Of a stretch of DNA of 64,000 bases, positions 60,982 through 64,000 are shown piece by piece; position 1 is the first letter of the stretch; the number at the start of each line of letters is the position of its first letter. The stretch is from Streptomyces malaysiensis subsp. samsunensis. GTDB lineage: Bacteria; Actinomycetota; Actinomycetes; Streptomycetales; Streptomycetaceae. A model generated the notes under the pieces. That model was not told where the DNA came from and ran no database searches. It saw nothing but the letters and a program-made list of their open reading frames with translations. The stretch is taken from the NCBI RefSeq assembly GCF_024519315.1, contig NZ_JANIIC010000013.1, positions 1 through 64,000 on the forward strand, written 5' to 3'. The position numbers were made by a program, and so were the translations under genes.

Positions 60982-62460
60982 ATGCCCCCTGCCATTGCTC
61001 CCGTCCCGTTTCCCGCCCCCACACCCTTTGTTCTCCCCGGCCGGTGGTTAATCCCCGGTGGGCCGGGCATCTGGTGGCCGCTACCCCGTAGCCGCCGGAG
61101 AACTGAGAAGACGCTGGGCATGCGCGATCCGGTCCGCTACTTCGCCTCGTTACGGCAGCGCTACGGTCCGGTGTTCCGGATGAAGCTGATCGGCTTCCCG
61201 CCCCAGGTGGTGGTGTCGACCGCGGAACTCGCCGCGGAGATCTACGCCACGGACGGCGACGGCAACCGTGCCGGGGCGCTGCGCGCGGGCTATGTGCCGT
61301 GGCTCGGCCAGTATTCGCTGTTCACCAACGACGGCGAGCCGTGGTGGCGGCACCGCAAGCTGCTCAGCCCGGCGCTGCACGGCCGGTCCATCGCGAGCTA
61401 CCCCGAGCTGATCGCCGAGATCGCCGCGGAGGACATCCGGACGTGGCCGCTCGGCAGGCCGTTCGCGCTCCAGGACCATATGCAGGCCATCACGCTGGAG
61501 ATCACCCTGCGGCTGGTCTTCGGGATCCGCGACGCCGAGCAACTGACCCGGCTGCGCCCGTTGCTCCTCACCCTGTCCAAGGCCAGTGGCTCCTCGCTGC
61601 TGCTCCTGATGCCCGGCCGACTGCGTGCGTGGGCGGAGAAGTCACCGCTGGCGATGCGCCTGCCGTTCCTGCCGACGACCCGCACCATGAAGACCAGCAC
61701 GGCGGTGGACGAGATCCTCTACGCCGAGATCGCCAGGCGCAGGGACGAGGAGGACAGCGGGGCCACCGACGTTCTGGGACGGTTGCTCCAGGCGCGGGAC
61801 GACCAGGGCCGGTCGATGAGCGACCAGGAGATCCGCGACGAGCTGCTCACCCTGCTGGAGGCCGGACTCGAGACCACGGCCACCGGGCTTTCCTGGGCCT
61901 TCGAACGGCTGATGTGCACCCCCGACGTGCTGAAGCGGCTGCAAGAGGAGTTGGAGCGCGGCGAGGACGAGAGCTACCTCGACGCGGTCGTCAAGGAGGT
62001 GCTGCGGCTGCGCTCGGTGATCGCCGGCTCGGGGCGCCTCCTGGACAAGCCACTGCGGCTCGGGGCGTACGAGATCCCGGCCGGATGGGTGGCCATCCCC
62101 ATGTTCGTGCTGATCCACCAGGACGGCGAGGTGAATCCGGACCCCGAGGAGTTCCGGCCGGAGCGGTTCCTGGGCGAGGGCGCCCAGGCGGCACAGAAGT
62201 CCTTCCTGCCGTTCGGTGGCGGCCGCCGCTACTGCGTCGGTGCGCAGCTCGCCATGATGGAGATGAAGGTGATCATCCGCGAGGTGCTGCGGAGGGTGGA
62301 TCTGACCGCCGCCGACCCCGCGCCCGAGGCCCAGCGGATGTGGCATGTCACCCTCGTCCCCGGCAGGCGGGCCATCGCCGTGGCCCGCGAACAACCCCTG
62401 AAGCGTGGGCCGTTGACCGAGGAAGCGAGGTGCCCGGTGCACCCGGCCCCGTCCGAGTAG
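60982..62460 (+). CDS. Cytochrome P450
   Basis: 492 residues. The I-helix is LLEAGLETTATGLSWAFE, the K-helix ExxR is VKEVLRLRS, and the haem loop is FGGGRRYCVGAQLAMMEMK with the axial Cys. The N-terminus has a Pro-rich stretch resembling CYP110/CYP4-like bacterial P450s and no membrane anchor. It is divergent from the PEP-synthase-like chimera across a 232-base gap with AT-richer patches. No ferredoxin gene is adjacent. Substrate unknown; membership of a small natural-product cluster with the methyltransferase is possible. The ATG has only a weak upstream site. Confidence 0.88.
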   Translation: MPPAIAPVPFPAPTPFVLPGRWLIPGGPGIWWPLPRSRRRTEKTLGMRDPVRYFASLRQRYGPVFRMKLIGFPPQVVVSTAELAAEIYATDGDGNRAGALRAGYVPWLGQYSLFTNDGEPWWRHRKLLSPALHGRSIASYPELIAEIAAEDIRTWPLGRPFALQDHMQAITLEITLRLVFGIRDAEQLTRLRPLLLTLSKASGSSLLLLMPGRLRAWAEKSPLAMRLPFLPTTRTMKTSTAVDEILYAEIARRRDEEDSGATDVLGRLLQARDDQGRSMSDQEIRDELLTLLEAGLETTATGLSWAFERLMCTPDVLKRLQEELERGEDESYLDAVVKEVLRLRSVIAGSGRLLDKPLRLGAYEIPAGWVAIPMFVLIHQDGEVNPDPEEFRPERFLGEGAQAAQKSFLPFGGGRRYCVGAQLAMMEMKVIIREVLRRVDLTAADPAPEAQRMWHVTLVPGRRAIAVAREQPLKRGPLTEEARCPVHPAPSE

Positions 62461-62519
62461 GCCATCACACCTACGGCCGGTCCGTAGCCGCGAGTTGCTC
62501 GCCGAGGGTGCTTCGCCGG

Positions 62520-62740
62520 TGCCGAGGGTGCTTCGCCGGTACGGCACCTGCCGTCCGTGGCGGGCCCGGGTGACCAGTCCCATGGCGTGCAGGACGCGCA
62601 GGTGCCGGGACACGGCGCTCGGCGTCACCCTCAGGCGGCGGGCGAGCTCAACGGTGGCCAGAGGCTCCTCGAGAAGGCCGAGGAGCCTCGCCCTGGGCGC
62701 GCCGATGAGCGCTACGAGAGCGGGCGCGTCGCGGGCGGGG
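62520..62740 (-). pseudogene. ArsR-type regulator, C-terminal fragment
   Basis: Reading leftwards, ALVALIGAPRARLLGLLEEP, then TVELARRLRVTPSAVSRHL and HAMGLVTRARHGRQVPYRRS form a complete winged helix-turn-helix as at the C-terminus of ArsR/DUF5937-type regulators. The preceding ~250 residues are missing; upstream lies a repeat and a piece of another gene on the other strand. No start codon or stop near the natural ends fits. Deletion remnant. Confidence 0.65.
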
Positions 62741-62768
62741 CGTCACGAGCGGGCGCGTCGCGGGCGGG
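62718..62768. repeat. 22-base direct repeat at a gene-fragment junction
   Basis: The 22 bases at 62718-62739 recur exactly at 62747-62768 (start GAGCGGGCGCGTCGCGGG), a 29-base period. They sit precisely where the ArsR fragment ends and the plus-strand membrane-protein fragment begins, so they may reflect the repair event that joined them. Confidence 0.85.
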
Positions 62769-62784
62769 CGCCGAGGCCCAGAGC

Positions 62785-63039
62785 GTCGCCACGCCACGGC
62801 TGGGGTGGACCAGCGACGGGGGTTCCTCGGGGCTCAGCGGCGGCGCGGGTTCCTGGCTCGGTGTACGTACCTGGAGCCGGACCGGCTGGTGGGGCGTGTG
62901 CGCACTCGTCGCCTGCCTCACCGCGCTCGCCCTGGTCCGCCATCTGCTCGCCCTGCGCCGGTCCCGGGCGGACCGGGCCGGGGCCGCACACCGCGACGCG
63001 GCCACTACGCCCCCGAACCCTCCCCTCGCAACGCGGTGA
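62785..63039 (+). pseudogene. Membrane-protein C-terminal fragment
   Basis: About 85 residues: a short extracytoplasmic-looking stretch (TPRLGWTSDGGSSGLSGGAG), a single membrane helix (TWWGVCALVACLTALALVRHLLA region, with WGVCALVACLTALALV), and a basic cytoplasmic tail. It looks like the end of a membrane protein whose N-terminal part is gone. It overlaps the 3' end of the convergent isochorismatase-family gene by 35 bases. Confidence 0.45.
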
Positions 63040-63640
63040 GGAGCTCCTTCGTGCCGAGGATGGCATGGGCGAAGGTGGGGCCGTTCAGCTCGTGTGCGGA
63101 GTGCATCATCTCGGGTTTGGCCGCGGCCGTGGCGTCACGGACCAGCGTGACGTGGTAGCCGAGCTCCATGGCGAACCGGCCGGTGGACTCGATGCAGGTG
63201 TTCGCCAGCAGCCCGACGAGGATCACATGGCTGATGCCGTGCTGCCTGAGCCGCGTATCCAGATCGGTGTTGGCGAACCCGCTCTGTGCCCAGTGCTCAT
63301 GGACCACCGTCTCCCCCGGCTCCGGCTGGAAGTCGGGATGGAACTCCCCGCCCCAGGTGCCCTTGGCGAAGCTGTGCCGCACCATGATGTTCCGCTGGGT
63401 CGGGTTGGGGTGGTCCCATGACTCGTAGTCGCCCGGCTCCCAGCGGCGGTGCGGGACGAACACCACCCGCACCCCGGACCGCCGGGCGGAGCCGACGATG
63501 GCGCGCAGATTGTCCAGCAGGCCGACCTCCTCGGCGACGCTCTCCACGGCCGGCCAGACCTTGCCTCCCTCGGAGAGGAAGTCGTTGTACGGATCGACCA
63601 GCAGCACCGCCGTTCGCCGGGGCTCGTAGGTCTCGGCCAT
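63005..63640 (-). CDS. Isochorismatase-family cysteine hydrolase
   Basis: 211 residues. AVLLVDPYNDFLSEGG carries the catalytic Asp, VVHEHWAQSGFANTDLD the substrate-binding strand, and LVGLLANTCIESTGRFAMELGY the nucleophile Cys with its cis-peptide loop. Family members cleave nicotinamide, ureidoacrylate, other amides or vinyl ethers; the Cys marks an amidase-type rather than a true isochorismatase (which lacks it). ATG 63640 has GGAGGAG upstream; a longer start at 63724 is less likely. It is divergent from a TetR gene across a palindrome. Confidence 0.83.
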   Translation of the reverse strand: MAETYEPRRTAVLLVDPYNDFLSEGGKVWPAVESVAEEVGLLDNLRAIVGSARRSGVRVVFVPHRRWEPGDYESWDHPNPTQRNIMVRHSFAKGTWGGEFHPDFQPEPGETVVHEHWAQSGFANTDLDTRLRQHGISHVILVGLLANTCIESTGRFAMELGYHVTLVRDATAAAKPEMMHSAHELNGPTFAHAILGTKELLTALRGEGSGA

Positions 63641-63743
63641 GTCGTCTCCTCCGCCGTCCGGACGATCACCGACCCCCTGAGCAGCCGGCGTCCTGGACCC
63701 GTCCGAGTGCCCGGCCGTTGCCATCCGAATCCGCTTCCGCCAT

Positions 63744-63759
63744 GGTAGGTAGACCTACC
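63744..63759. promoter_or_regulatory. TetR operator palindrome
   Basis: GGTAGGT-AG-ACCTACC has perfect 7-base arms and lies between the isochorismatase-family gene and the TetR gene, 25 bases before the TetR start. A further CTACCTAG follows. Autoregulation with control of the hydrolase is expected. Confidence 0.7.
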
Positions 63760-63784
63760 TACCTAGTCTATCGAGGCGCATACG

Positions 63785-64000
63785 ATGAGCGAGACCGGTG
63801 TGAGGACGACGGGGCCCGGAAGGCGGCGGCCGGCGCGGGAGCGTCTGCTGGCTGCCGCGGCGCGCCGCTTCTACGCCGACGGTGTGACGGCGACCGGCAT
63901 CGACACGATCACCGCCGAAGCCGGCGTGGCGAAGATGAGCCTGTACAACAACTTCTCCTCCAAGGCCGATCTCGTCATGGCCTATCTCGACGCCCGGCAC
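63785..64000 (+). CDS. TetR-family regulator (partial, runs off the window)
   Basis: The first 72 residues are visible: RERLLAAAARRFYADGVTAT, then ITAEAGVAKMSLYNNFSSK, the TetR helix-turn-helix. The ligand domain lies beyond the right edge. The ATG at 63785 follows the operator palindrome closely and has no strong ribosome binding site, suggesting low expression or a short leader. Confidence 0.85.
   Translation, partial: MSETGVRTTGPGRRRPARERLLAAAARRFYADGVTATGIDTITAEAGVAKMSLYNNFSSKADLVMAYLDARH

Noticed and set aside
63005-63640. True isochorismatase serving the men-like cluster
   Set aside because: It carries the catalytic Cys of amidase-type members, lies 23 kb away and is paired with its own TetR regulator.
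1-64000. tRNA, rRNA, integrase, transposase or attachment sites
   Set aside because: I looked for clover-leaf arms with CCA-type ends, conserved rRNA stretches and DDE or recombinase motifs in the gaps and saw none; a tRNA scan would settle it.

Overview
The window looks like chromosomal DNA from a Streptomyces or a close relative. It has very high GC, strong third-position G/C, frequent GTG/TTG starts, GGAGG-type ribosome binding sites, many one-component regulators and a dense set of catabolic and secondary-metabolic enzymes. I saw no rRNA, tRNA, CRISPR array, transposase or phage gene. All calls come from reading the sequence; no database search was run.

Layout. 0.1-8.4 kb: amidase, a decayed PLP-enzyme gene, and a LysR regulator divergent from a three-gene operon (FAD amine oxidase, HglS-type 2-oxoadipate dioxygenase/decarboxylase, AmaB-type aldehyde dehydrogenase) that fits lysine/pipecolate breakdown to 2-hydroxyglutarate. 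8.4-11 kb: a small secreted protein and two tandem HTH-membrane paralogues with different outer domains. 11-14 kb: a wrecked MFS gene and a TetR/flavin-monooxygenase pair with a palindromic operator. 14-18 kb: a JAB-like protein, a VOC remnant and a large membrane-anchored solute-binding-type receptor. 18-23.6 kb: Tat-exported berberine-bridge-type oxidase, MFS transporter, and an extradiol dioxygenase/FAH-type hydrolase pair with a truncated GntR regulator. 23.6-30 kb: alpha-galactoside region (GH95 stub, GH27, ROK regulator, frameshifted GH36).

30-39.6 kb holds the most unusual locus: a LysR regulator, a MenE-type ligase, and a convergent six-gene operon (isochorismate synthase, GH88-like six-hairpin protein, MenD, enoyl-CoA-hydratase-family protein, EntA-like dehydrogenase, MenC/NSAR-type enzyme). 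Streptomyces normally make menaquinone by the futalosine route, MenB, MenH and MenA are not seen here, and two foreign activities are translationally integrated. The locus may therefore make a non-menaquinone, o-succinylbenzoate-like product.

39.8-44.5 kb: SRPBCC protein, FdhF/YdeP-type molybdoenzyme, and an agmatinase front end joined to a GlxA-type regulator back end. 44.8-54.4 kb: a bidirectional catabolic regulon (MFS, aldehyde dehydrogenase and IclR on one side; a formaldehyde-activating-enzyme homologue, enolase-superfamily dehydratase, aldehyde dehydrogenase, beta-hydroxyacid dehydrogenase and iron alcohol dehydrogenase on the other). 54.5-64 kb: MarR, histidine kinase whose response regulator is reduced to a few codons, methyltransferase, PEP-synthase-like/amidohydrolase chimera, P450, two gene fragments, isochorismatase-family hydrolase and the start of a TetR gene.

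A second theme is gene erosion. At least six places look like deletion scars joining halves of unrelated genes (about 11.2, 23.6, 43.9, 56.28, 58.24 and 62.75 kb), plus one frameshift and two N-terminally eroded genes, with no mobile element nearby. This suggests ongoing genome reduction, or else assembly error, and should be tested before the fused products are taken as real proteins.
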